64,000 nt of DNA, taken from assembly GCA_004213555.1 (NCBI GenBank), contig SHAP01000006.1, forward strand, positions 62,001-126,000. Reading direction: 5' to 3'. Both the position numbers and the translations under genes were made by a program. Below the pieces are notes generated by a model. The model saw only the letters and a program-made list of their open reading frames with translations, had not been told where the DNA came from and did not search any database. This document shows positions 36,271 to 44,138 of this stretch, one piece after another (the first letter of the stretch is position 1; every line of letters starts with the position of its first letter). The DNA is from Phycisphaeraceae bacterium. Lineage in GTDB: Bacteria; Planctomycetota; Phycisphaerae; Phycisphaerales; SM1A02.

Positions 36271-36574
36271 ATTCCGACCCGACATCGTCGAATCGGCACG
36301 AGCCTTTCTCAGGCATGCTCATGTCTCACCGTTCGTGTGCACTCCAACAAAGTGGAGGTGTCATCACGAACAAGTCATCTACGTGTTCACGATCTGCCCT
36401 CTTGGTTGATCCAAACCTTCAAGCCTCGCGGACCAAAATTCCGCGTGGGGAAGGAGGAGTCGACCGGCAGATCGTCTCGAATCATGCAGTTGTCAAAGAG
36501 CGACTGGTTGCCCTTTACCCGCAAGCAGGTTGCCACTTTGCCCGCTGAGGTGCGGACGAAGAGGCGAGCCGAGG
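36262..36574 (-). other. 23S rRNA leader and processing stem
   Basis: About 300 nt between the promoter and mature 23S. At its end, GGTCGGAATGATCACGGG (minus strand, 36279-36262) can pair with CCCGTGATCATTTTGACC at the 3' end (33557-33540): 16 of 18 positions match, a likely RNase III processing stem that extends helix 1. No 16S, tRNA or ORF with coding character was found in the leader. Confidence 0.6.
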
Positions 36575-36602
36575 AGTTTAGCAGAACCCGAGCATCTGTC
36601 AA
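36575..36602 (-). promoter_or_regulatory. Promoter of the 23S-5S rRNA operon
   Basis: On the minus strand: -35 TTGACA (36602-36597), a 16-nt spacer, -10 TAAACT (36580-36575). About 20 nt further upstream lies an A-rich tract (36623-36645), in a position suitable for a distal UP element. The perfect -35 and the location fit a strong rRNA promoter. Confidence 0.75.
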
Positions 36603-36714
36603 TGTGATTGAAGACCTGTGCACTCTTTTTTTTGCTTTTTTCTTCGACAAGTTCTCGGACGTTGGGCCTGAGAGCACACCCAATTCTCGGACTTTTTGAC
36701 TCCTACAGAGAGAG

Positions 36715-36744
36715 TAAAAAAAGGCTCGGCACCAGGGCCGAGCC
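36715..36744 (-). terminator. Terminator of the PilM/N/O-like operon
   Basis: On the minus strand GGCTCGGC and GCCGAGCC (36744-36737 and 36730-36723) form an 8-bp stem with a 6-nt loop, followed by TTTTTTT. It lies 27 bases after the stop of the gene at 36771, upstream of the rRNA promoter. Confidence 0.9.
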
Positions 36745-36770
36745 TCCAAAAGTAATTGTGGCAAGGCGGT

Positions 36771-38843
36771 TTACCTATCGCCTCGACCCCCACCGGAAGA
36801 GCCGCTTGAACCGCCAAAGCCGATGCCCCCGCCGCCACCAGATGGAGGCCCTTGGGGCGCATCCTGCTCATCATCCTCAGATTCGGGTTCCGCCAAGGCG
36901 TCCGCTTCATCAACCCATTGCGTGAACTGATCTCGGGAAAGACTTGTGCCATCGAGCCAAACGCTTCGGGACAGGAGAGGCCGTGCATGGTCACTGACAT
37001 GCTGCAATCGCACAATGGCGGCTTGACCAGCTTCAATGTCTTCGTCCCCCATGGAGTAGTCAATTTCTAGATCCACCGGCATCCAATCGGTACCAAAATC
37101 AATTTCAACGCGTTCATCGCCGTTTTGTTTCCGTTGTGTGTCACCAATTCTGGCGCCAAGTTGAAGCCGGTTGTACGTGTGCGACCACCAACGCCCCTCC
37201 TTGAAGCAGAACACTTCGGCCTGCATTTTGGAGGCGTCAACTTGGCCCCCAGTCAAAAAGAACTGACTGAAGCCAGGAACCGCAACGGTGTCGGTCCAAG
37301 AGGAATTCTCCGTGGGCATGACCATGGACTTCGCCAGACTGATTTGGGCTTCTTGGAGATCAAGTTGTCGAGCAAAGAACGGGTTCAGCACATCAAACCG
37401 AACCCGGTACCGGTATTCCGCTCCTGGTTCAACTTCTAGGTCATGGAACCATGCCACCGCGAGGTCGTCGGCCAAGCCCGCAAGCTCCACCGCGCCAGCT
37501 TGAGATGGGTCATATCCCAACGCACGCAGTCGGTCCTGAGCTTTCGAAACATCTTTCAAGGCATCTTGGTATTGCTTCTGCAAGCCGGCCAACTGACGCT
37601 TTTTCTTTTCAGGGTCTTCTGGAGTGCCTGTACCAGCCCCGAAGCCGCCTGAACCAGAACTCAGACCAGCACCAGGGGCTGCACGTTTGCCACTTGATTC
37701 CCTTCGCCCACTGCCTCCACCAGATCCACGGTTGCGATCACCGCCACCGAGGCCACTTGGGCCTGATCCCTGACCTGGCTTCCGTTCGTTGCGGTCAGGT
37801 TCGTCCACCTCACCAGGGGTCCCCCCCAATCCCTCAATCGAGGCGGCTCGGCGGTTGGCTTTTTTCTGGGCCTCACGAAGCTTTCGTTTCCAGTTGGCGA
37901 TTTCACGCCAATTGTCCCCCTTGGAGGCATCATCCTCCTGCGCTGAAGGGGCCAAAGGAGCGCTCCAGCGATCACTCGCAGTGGCGTAGAACTCTGGACG
38001 GAGAATGTCTTGCAAAATCGGCGACGGCGTTCGATCTTGGCCCCGGTCCAACCAAAGCGATTCAACAATGGCATCACGATCTTTTCGAGACAACCCGTCT
38101 TCAATCAGGTTGTCACGAAGTGACCAACGCGCTGGCATGGTTTTGAGGACGACCGCTGGAGCCCACTCCCCATCGACGCGCTGCTGACGTTCCACCATAA
38201 TATCCAAGACATCAATTTGTCCGGAATACCAAGCTTCTGGCATTTCCCGGTCGTCGCCAGGAGCGTCACGCATGGCCGCATCCATTTGATCCCAAGGGAT
38301 CTGAAAGCCGATCGTGTTCCAAACAATATCGCCGCGTGAACCTGTCACGCCAAGACGCGATTCGAGAATTGATTCGTCATCGCTCGACAGTTCAAGATCA
38401 TCAATCGTTATCGCATCAAAATGGGTTTCAACAAAGACCTGCGAAGGGCCTGGTAGAGCAGGGACGTTGTATGCACCAGCAGTAAGCGTGATGCCACCGA
38501 CACCACCGAGATCAACGGCGGCCTCCGTAACCTGCACTCTGCGGAAGCCAACAGTCGGAGTCTCCACCAACTCGGCAAAAGATGCCCCAACTTCCCCGGA
38601 TGCTTCCATCAGTTCCACGCCTGCGGGCAGACCTTCAACCTCAATAGCGGCTTTGAGGCGCCGGGTTTGCTCCTCCAACCGTGTGTCAACGGTGCCGGGG
38701 TTGACTTCTCCCCCAGCGGCCTTGGTGGTGGGGGCTTCAGAAAGAAGTTGCATGGCAGCGAATGCGACAGCAAAAACCGCCGCCAAGCCAAGAATGCCCT
38801 TCTCGATGAAGCGTTCAACGACTGTGATCCCTTTGGTCTTCAT
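36771..38843 (-). CDS. Membrane-anchored protein of the PilM/N/O-like operon, unknown
   Basis: A 690-aa protein, last of three genes in the operon. One transmembrane helix at about 16-36 follows a short cytoplasmic N-terminus (M-K-T-K-G-I-T-V-V-E-R-F), the topology of PilN/PilO/PilP-type inner-membrane proteins. Residues 40-340 contain mixed alpha/beta segments. Residues 340-420 are Gly/Arg/Ser-rich and disordered, followed by a short coiled coil (K-K-K-R-Q-L-A-G-L-Q-K-Q-Y) and a second folded region with V-E-P-G-A-E-Y-R-Y-R-V-R-F, like a fibronectin-type or pilus-biogenesis beta domain. The tail is Gly/Ser-rich. The function is inferred only from its neighbours. Confidence 0.6.
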   Translation of the reverse strand: MKTKGITVVERFIEKGILGLAAVFAVAFAAMQLLSEAPTTKAAGGEVNPGTVDTRLEEQTRRLKAAIEVEGLPAGVELMEASGEVGASFAELVETPTVGFRRVQVTEAAVDLGGVGGITLTAGAYNVPALPGPSQVFVETHFDAITIDDLELSSDDESILESRLGVTGSRGDIVWNTIGFQIPWDQMDAAMRDAPGDDREMPEAWYSGQIDVLDIMVERQQRVDGEWAPAVVLKTMPARWSLRDNLIEDGLSRKDRDAIVESLWLDRGQDRTPSPILQDILRPEFYATASDRWSAPLAPSAQEDDASKGDNWREIANWKRKLREAQKKANRRAASIEGLGGTPGEVDEPDRNERKPGQGSGPSGLGGGDRNRGSGGGSGRRESSGKRAAPGAGLSSGSGGFGAGTGTPEDPEKKKRQLAGLQKQYQDALKDVSKAQDRLRALGYDPSQAGAVELAGLADDLAVAWFHDLEVEPGAEYRYRVRFDVLNPFFARQLDLQEAQISLAKSMVMPTENSSWTDTVAVPGFSQFFLTGGQVDASKMQAEVFCFKEGRWWSHTYNRLQLGARIGDTQRKQNGDERVEIDFGTDWMPVDLEIDYSMGDEDIEAGQAAIVRLQHVSDHARPLLSRSVWLDGTSLSRDQFTQWVDEADALAEPESEDDEQDAPQGPPSGGGGGIGFGGSSGSSGGGRGDR

Positions 38844-38858
38844 GATGCACCTCGGCGC

Positions 38859-40247
38859 TTAGCGCCAACCCTCCGATCCTGGGCCCGTCATTCCACCATC
38901 CATACCCTGATCTCCCATCGGGTCAGCGACAGGAATGCCCAGCGCCTTCCGCAAGTCAGCAGGCATCCACCAAGAGACTTGAGCACCAGATCCGGCATCA
39001 AACCCATCGGTCGATCCTGCAGAAGTCACTTTTGATTTGTCATGATGCAAAGAACGGAACCACACGGTTTCGAGACGAAGCGCAACGTCAGAAACGGGGG
39101 CCGATCCGTAGTAACAGCCTTCTGCCAACGCGGCAAAGGAATCAACTGGAGTCAATGAGACGTCAAGAACCGTGAAGAAGTTCTTCCGGGTCAGTTCATC
39201 AATGACTTCAGGAAGACGCGCGGTCTCCACCACCATCAAAATGTCAACTGGACGAACATCCCAGACGCCGTTGCTTTGGCGACCGGTCAGTGAGTAGGAA
39301 AGGTCTTTGGTGATTTGCTGATCAAGAGAGTTTGGCCCTCCGGCCGTACCACTGCCACCGGAAGCACCTCCACCCATGCCCATTCCCCCGGGACCAGGCT
39401 GACCAGACCCACCTTCCAATGAAGCTATTGGCTCTGGAGCAATTCTACGAATGTGCTTGACCGGATTCTCAAACACACCTTCGGGACGGTTGTTGGCAGT
39501 CAACGCTTGCAAAATGTCTTCGCGGATCCAGTAGTCCCATTGCCACAGGTAGAGCTCGCCCAAGGCATACGACTTGGTTTGCTCGTAAGGAGCAAAATCT
39601 AAGGCCGCGGCGTCGAGGTAGACCCCGCCTTCCATGGCCCGGTCACGCAATGACGAGACTCTTTGCTCGGACATGGCGACGCGGTAGTCGTCCAGATTTT
39701 CTTCCGGGATTTCATCCAGACCGCCCAGGTACATGCGTCGACGGGCCCGCAATTTTTCAACCAACTCCTCTTCGCCAAGGGGCTTGACGGCAGCCACTTT
39801 GCTCTCCAATTGAGCGTACGCAGATGCCATTTGCCCATGGAACGTTTCGGGAATCACTTCTCGTTTTGAAGATGGAGGTTCAGGGAACAGCTCGGTGTTG
39901 AATGGCTTGCGGCCGCGGAGGTGAAAAGATTCTGCGTCAGCAACAAATGCTTCCGCATATGCGTTGCTTCGTTCAACTTGCGCGTTGACCTCTTCGATCA
40001 ACTTGGAGGTTGGGACCCCTGAACCGGAAACAATGTTGCTTCCTGCGATCGATACGTCGAGGCTGCCACGATGGAATCCATCCAACTGATTCACGACTTT
40101 GGCGCGTTCGGAGAGCGTAGATTCAACTTTCTCACGCTCACCTGAGGCCCAAACCACCGCGCCACCGCCGATACCCAATGAAAGCACCAAGGTCAGCAGA
40201 GACCAAAGGTTCGCCTTCAAGAGTGCAATCACTTTTTTGGTGTTCAT
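38859..40247 (-). CDS. PilO-like inner-membrane protein
   Basis: A 462-aa protein. A transmembrane helix at about 13-35 is followed by a periplasmic coiled-coil stretch (about 40-70) and a folded domain. This matches the architecture of PilO/GspM, but no residue motif proves it. A Gly/Met/Ser-rich insert sits at about 280-310. The start overlaps the stop of the PilM-N gene by 4 bp (ATGA), and the next gene begins 15 bp later, so the three are one unit. PilO pairs with PilN in the alignment complex of type IV pili. The length of 462 aa is about twice that of standard PilO (about 200), so it is an expanded version. Confidence 0.6.
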   Translation of the reverse strand: MNTKKVIALLKANLWSLLTLVLSLGIGGGAVVWASGEREKVESTLSERAKVVNQLDGFHRGSLDVSIAGSNIVSGSGVPTSKLIEEVNAQVERSNAYAEAFVADAESFHLRGRKPFNTELFPEPPSSKREVIPETFHGQMASAYAQLESKVAAVKPLGEEELVEKLRARRRMYLGGLDEIPEENLDDYRVAMSEQRVSSLRDRAMEGGVYLDAAALDFAPYEQTKSYALGELYLWQWDYWIREDILQALTANNRPEGVFENPVKHIRRIAPEPIASLEGGSGQPGPGGMGMGGGASGGSGTAGGPNSLDQQITKDLSYSLTGRQSNGVWDVRPVDILMVVETARLPEVIDELTRKNFFTVLDVSLTPVDSFAALAEGCYYGSAPVSDVALRLETVWFRSLHHDKSKVTSAGSTDGFDAGSGAQVSWWMPADLRKALGIPVADPMGDQGMDGGMTGPGSEGWR

Positions 40248-42469
40248 GCCTGTCCTCCATTCCGAGACTTCTTCGTGCTGCTTGAGTACTCATCAAACTC
40301 TGAAGAAGGCGTGGCACCGGATTGGTCCAACTCGACCTCAAAGGTCACTGGGTAGATGTAGTACGTGGTCCCGCTGGGAAGACGAGCAGGTGCGGTGGGC
40401 AAAACCGCATCTTTCAATATTTCGGCGGCTCCGATTTCAGAGGGATCCGATGACCCCTCATTGCCGCGGGGGCCTCTTGGAGCACCAAAGCCACCAATAC
40501 CGCCAAAAGCGCCTCCTGTGGGGGGCGCGGCTTGGCCACCGGCCGGCGCGGTGTTGCCACCAAGTCCAGCCCCAGGTGCTTGACGTCCAGCACCTCGGGC
40601 CCGTCGCCCTTGGCCTGCCATACCCATGCCACCACCCCCACCGGCTGGTTGTCCCATTCCCATGCCCATACCGCCCATTCCGGGCCGAGCACCGGAGGAT
40701 TGACCTGGAGCTGGGGCCGCAAATCCAGCAGAGCTGTTGCCAGGATCACCGGTCACCGTGCCATCCGCTTCCACGTTGGCTTGGGTGCGGGAGGTGGCAT
40801 TCAGTTGAACCGAGTCGGCAACGATGGTGTACGGGCGTCCCTCCAGTTCTTCCTCAGCTTGCTGGCGAAGCCAAGCGGCAACCGTTCGGTTTAAGAAGTC
40901 ATTGGGGCCGTCGTGGGTCACTTCCACATGCATCGTGACCGCCACTCGCTTGCTTTCACCCGAATACACACCAGACATATGACGAAGACGGACGAGTCGT
41001 CTTTCCCCTGGATCAATGGAAAGATCCCCGGCCGAGGCTCGGAGCAACTCACGCTGAGGATTCGAAGAGTCCAAGGCGCTGTGAACATCACGAACAAGCC
41101 AATTCCAAACTTCACGATCTTCGAGGAGCCCACGGATGTTGTCCGCAGCAGCACTGGACTGTGCGTTCCCCTTGGCTGCGTCAAATTGAGACTGCAACGC
41201 GGTGGCCGCACTTGCGGCAGAGCGTGCTTGCGACAATGCCGTCTCGCCTTGAAATTGTCCTCGCTCAGCGATGGGCCCCAAGACGCTGGAGGTCAAACCC
41301 AAGGCGATCAAGACGCCAGCCGCCACAAACCACTTGGTCTTGGCCGCCCACATTTGTGTTCGCAAAATGGTCGATGGAACCAGGTTGGCTTCCACCGAGC
41401 CAAGGCCGACCCCCTGCAAGGCCAACCCATATGCGGTTCCCAACGTGACAGTGTGCTCGGCGAAGCTTGCGGCTTCGCGTCCACCGACGGAAATCCGCTG
41501 GAATTCGTCAAGTCGAACGATATCCAGTCCGAGTTGAGCACCAAGGAACTTTCGGAGTCCTGCGATTCGGAACGTGGAACCCAAGCCGACAATTTTCTTG
41601 ATTTGAGTCCCAGGATTTTGACCTTGGTAGTAGTTGATGGTTTTTTGCAAATCATCGAGCAAATCACTGAAAACAGGCCGCATGGCTTGCATGATCTGCT
41701 TGGTGTACTTGCTGCTGGCGGCGTCTTGCTTCAAGCTTTCGGCTTTGGCATACGGCAGATGGAAGGTGTCCTTCACGGCTTGAGTGAAGTGGGTTCCCCC
41801 GACGGGGAATGTGCGAATCCAGCAACGCCCACGATGGGCGATAACCACATCGGAAGCGTGGGTGCCAATATCAAGAACAACCAGCGGCTCCTCTTCATCG
41901 CGGATGGAAGCACCGTTCTTGTTCGAGTCAACCAGACCAGAATCCCAAGCGACCGCATTCAAGACAGCCAAAGGACCAACGGTCAGGGCCTCGGGCGACA
42001 ACCCCGAATCAGACCACCGCGAAAGCAGGTCTTGTACTTTGGCCCGAGTTGTGGCGAAGATGCCGACTTCGATCTCGGGGGAGTCGTCATCTTGAAAGGC
42101 CTGGTAGTCCCACTCCACTTCCTCAATAGGGAAGGGGATTTGTTGTTTTGCTTCGTACTCAACCAACCCAGGAATGGCTTTTGGTTCAGCCGGAGGCAAC
42201 TTGGCGAAGCGGATCAACGCATCTTGGCCCGGAAGATTCATGACCAGAGTCTCGCCTTCGAGCGATTTCTGGCTGATCAACTGGCCCAAAGAAAATCGAA
42301 CAATGGCGTCCGATTCTTGTCCACTGAGATCGGGATCACCGAGTGTCCGGCTGTGTGGAATCACGCAGAAATCAGAAACGGCAACCTGATCCCCACTGCG
42401 TTCAAGACAGATCGCCTTCACCGCTGCGACACCGACTTCGATACCCCATGCCCTTTGATTGCCTGCCAT
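40244..42469 (-). CDS. PilM-PilN fusion, type IV pilus alignment-complex-like protein
   Basis: A 741-aa protein. ATG 42469 is chosen because AAGGAGG lies 10 nt upstream. Residues 1-360 are an actin-like PilM ATPase: W-G-I-E-V-G-V-A-A-V-K near the start, V-V-L-D-I-G-T-H-A-S-D, and V-G-L-G-S-T-F-R-I-A-G-L. A transmembrane helix at about 376-398 is followed by a coiled coil and an alpha/beta domain (about 400-560) with the layout of PilN. In most bacteria PilM (cytoplasmic) and PilN (membrane) are separate proteins. A long Gly/Met/Ala/Gln-rich stretch (about 585-690) follows, then a final short folded segment. It is first in a three-gene operon; no PilB, PilC, PilQ or pilin gene is nearby. Confidence 0.8.
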   Translation of the reverse strand: MAGNQRAWGIEVGVAAVKAICLERSGDQVAVSDFCVIPHSRTLGDPDLSGQESDAIVRFSLGQLISQKSLEGETLVMNLPGQDALIRFAKLPPAEPKAIPGLVEYEAKQQIPFPIEEVEWDYQAFQDDDSPEIEVGIFATTRAKVQDLLSRWSDSGLSPEALTVGPLAVLNAVAWDSGLVDSNKNGASIRDEEEPLVVLDIGTHASDVVIAHRGRCWIRTFPVGGTHFTQAVKDTFHLPYAKAESLKQDAASSKYTKQIMQAMRPVFSDLLDDLQKTINYYQGQNPGTQIKKIVGLGSTFRIAGLRKFLGAQLGLDIVRLDEFQRISVGGREAASFAEHTVTLGTAYGLALQGVGLGSVEANLVPSTILRTQMWAAKTKWFVAAGVLIALGLTSSVLGPIAERGQFQGETALSQARSAASAATALQSQFDAAKGNAQSSAAADNIRGLLEDREVWNWLVRDVHSALDSSNPQRELLRASAGDLSIDPGERRLVRLRHMSGVYSGESKRVAVTMHVEVTHDGPNDFLNRTVAAWLRQQAEEELEGRPYTIVADSVQLNATSRTQANVEADGTVTGDPGNSSAGFAAPAPGQSSGARPGMGGMGMGMGQPAGGGGGMGMAGQGRRARGAGRQAPGAGLGGNTAPAGGQAAPPTGGAFGGIGGFGAPRGPRGNEGSSDPSEIGAAEILKDAVLPTAPARLPSGTTYYIYPVTFEVELDQSGATPSSEFDEYSSSTKKSRNGGQA

Positions 42470-42588
42470 GTTGCACAAGCCTCCTTTGGCAACCGATCGG
42501 CTGCTCCGAAGGAACGATCATACCGGTCAGAGCACATTGTGGAGGTGATCGCGGCTCTTTCCACGTGGGAAGGAGCACGTTCAGCCGG

Positions 42589-42594
42589 TACAAT
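42589..42594 (+). promoter_or_regulatory. Putative -10 box of a near-leaderless S1-domain gene transcript
   Basis: TACAAT lies 9 nt before ATG 42604. Transcription would start about 2-3 nt before the start codon. No Shine-Dalgarno lies between, and no -35 consensus was seen. Confidence 0.45.
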
Positions 42595-42603
42595 GCGGAC
42601 ATC

Positions 42604-44022
42604 ATGAGTGATATCGATCCACAGCCCACCAACGACCCATCCCCGGAGCCTTTGGCAGAGGGGGGGGAACAGAATCCCGCTCCTGAGACTCCTTCGGCTG
42701 AATCGCCTGCGGCTGAGGCGACGCCCTCCGATCCAGCACCAGAGGCGCTGCCAGCGGACATTTCGGCTGAGGTCGACGCACTTCAGGGTGAACAGGGGAC
42801 GCCATCGAATCCTGAGGCTGCCGCGTCGCCAGAGGTGGCGAATGAGAGCCCCCCCCCCGTTGACCCAACCGCGATTTTGAATGCCGCTTTGGGAGCGATG
42901 AACGCAGCCGACAACATGGTCGAGCTTGCTCCTGGTGCAAGAACCACCGGATCCGTCCAATCCATCAATTTGGACCGCAGGGAAGCAATCATTGAGTTTG
43001 GCCCCAAGGACAGTGGAATCTGCAGCCTTGATCAATTTGACTCGTTCCCCAACCCAGGGGATCGATTCATCTTCGTCCTGGGCCCCGCGCAGGATGCGGA
43101 GGGACTTTGGCCACTGAGGCTTGAAGGTTCAGCCACTCCGGTGAAAGGCCAAACGCTTGAAAAAGGGCAGGTTGTAGAGGCCTTGGTCAAAAAGGCCAAC
43201 AAAGGTGGACTGGAACTTTCCTTCAAAGGAATCCGCTGCTTCATGCCAGCTTCCCAAGTTGATGTTGTTCACCACGAGAGCTTTGACAACTTCGTAGGAC
43301 TCAAACTGGAAGCGAAGGTGATCGAAGTACGCGAGGGTGGCAAGAATGTCATTCTGAGCCGTCGTGCAATGCTCATCGTTGCGCAAAGGGAGCGTCGGAA
43401 AGAGCTTCTGAAAAACCTCACGGTGGGCGACACGGTTGAAGGGACGGTGCAAAGCTTGCAACCGTTTGGAGCCTTCGTCGACCTCGGAGGACTCCAAGGG
43501 CTCGTTCATGTCGCCGAATTGTCTCATTCTCGTGTGAATGACCCGGCCCAAGTGGTCAAGGTCGGCCAAACGATTCGTGTCAAAGTGCTCAAGATTGAGA
43601 AAAAAGAAGGCAAGACCAGGGTGGCGCTTTCACTGAAGCAGACGATGGAAGATCCCTTCGTGGCCGCGTCCGGAAGCTTAGAAGTTGGGGCAGAGCTCTC
43701 GGGACGTGTCACCAAGATCCTTGATTTTGGGGCATTTGTTGAGGTTGCCCCCGGGATTGAGGGCCTGGTGCACATCTCAGAAATCAGCAATCGCCGCATC
43801 CAGCATCCCTCGGCGGTTCTCAAGCCGGACATGGTGGTCCAAGTCACGATCTTGAGCGTGGACGAAGGCAAGAGGAAGGTGTCCCTGACCATGCGATCCG
43901 CTGCCGACCGGGAAAAGGACAACCAGAAGAAGGACGCGGATGCCATGCGGGTAGATGACCCAAGCGTTCGCAAACTGCTGGCCAAATTTGGCTCAAACCG
44001 AGAGCTGCGCGGCGGGATCTGA
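42604..44022 (+). CDS. S1 RNA-binding domain protein (ribosomal protein S1-like, four domains)
   Basis: A 472-aa protein. Start ATG 42604 (M-S-D-I-D-P); the frame is open further upstream but the codons there lack S1 character and overlap the divergent PilM promoter region. Residues 1-100 are acidic and Pro/Ala/Glu-rich, probably disordered, and encode a run of ten Cs. Four S1 (OB-fold) domains follow, at about 105-180, 184-258, 273-347 and 360-432. The last two are canonical, with G-A-F-V-D-L, G-L-V-H-V-A-E-L-S, and G-A-F-V-E-V, G-L-V-H-I-S-E-I. It may be the main ribosomal protein S1 or an accessory RNA-binding protein; E. coli S1 has six domains. Confidence 0.8.
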   Translation: MSDIDPQPTNDPSPEPLAEGGEQNPAPETPSAESPAAEATPSDPAPEALPADISAEVDALQGEQGTPSNPEAAASPEVANESPPPVDPTAILNAALGAMNAADNMVELAPGARTTGSVQSINLDRREAIIEFGPKDSGICSLDQFDSFPNPGDRFIFVLGPAQDAEGLWPLRLEGSATPVKGQTLEKGQVVEALVKKANKGGLELSFKGIRCFMPASQVDVVHHESFDNFVGLKLEAKVIEVREGGKNVILSRRAMLIVAQRERRKELLKNLTVGDTVEGTVQSLQPFGAFVDLGGLQGLVHVAELSHSRVNDPAQVVKVGQTIRVKVLKIEKKEGKTRVALSLKQTMEDPFVAASGSLEVGAELSGRVTKILDFGAFVEVAPGIEGLVHISEISNRRIQHPSAVLKPDMVVQVTILSVDEGKRKVSLTMRSAADREKDNQKKDADAMRVDDPSVRKLLAKFGSNRELRGGI

Positions 44023-44035
44023 ACCCTCTATTGCA

Positions 44036-44062
44036 GATTTCCTTCGGAAATCACCACTTTTT
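44036..44062 (+). terminator. Possible weak terminator after the S1-domain gene
   Basis: GATTTCC (44036-44042) and GGAAATC (44046-44052) form a 7-bp stem; a T-run begins 5 nt after the stem, farther than usual. It follows the stop codon by 14 nt. Confidence 0.35.
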
Positions 44063-44138
44063 AGGAGCCTCGCTTACCAAAAAGCGAACACTGTTCTATG
44101 GCATCTGTTGATGGCTGAACCAGAGGAAGTTTTATCCC

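Noticed and set aside
40913-42607. A 564-codon plus-strand reading frame antisense to the PilM-N gene
   Set aside because: The minus-strand protein has PilM motifs and a strong ribosome binding site; the antisense frame has low-complexity, unnatural composition.
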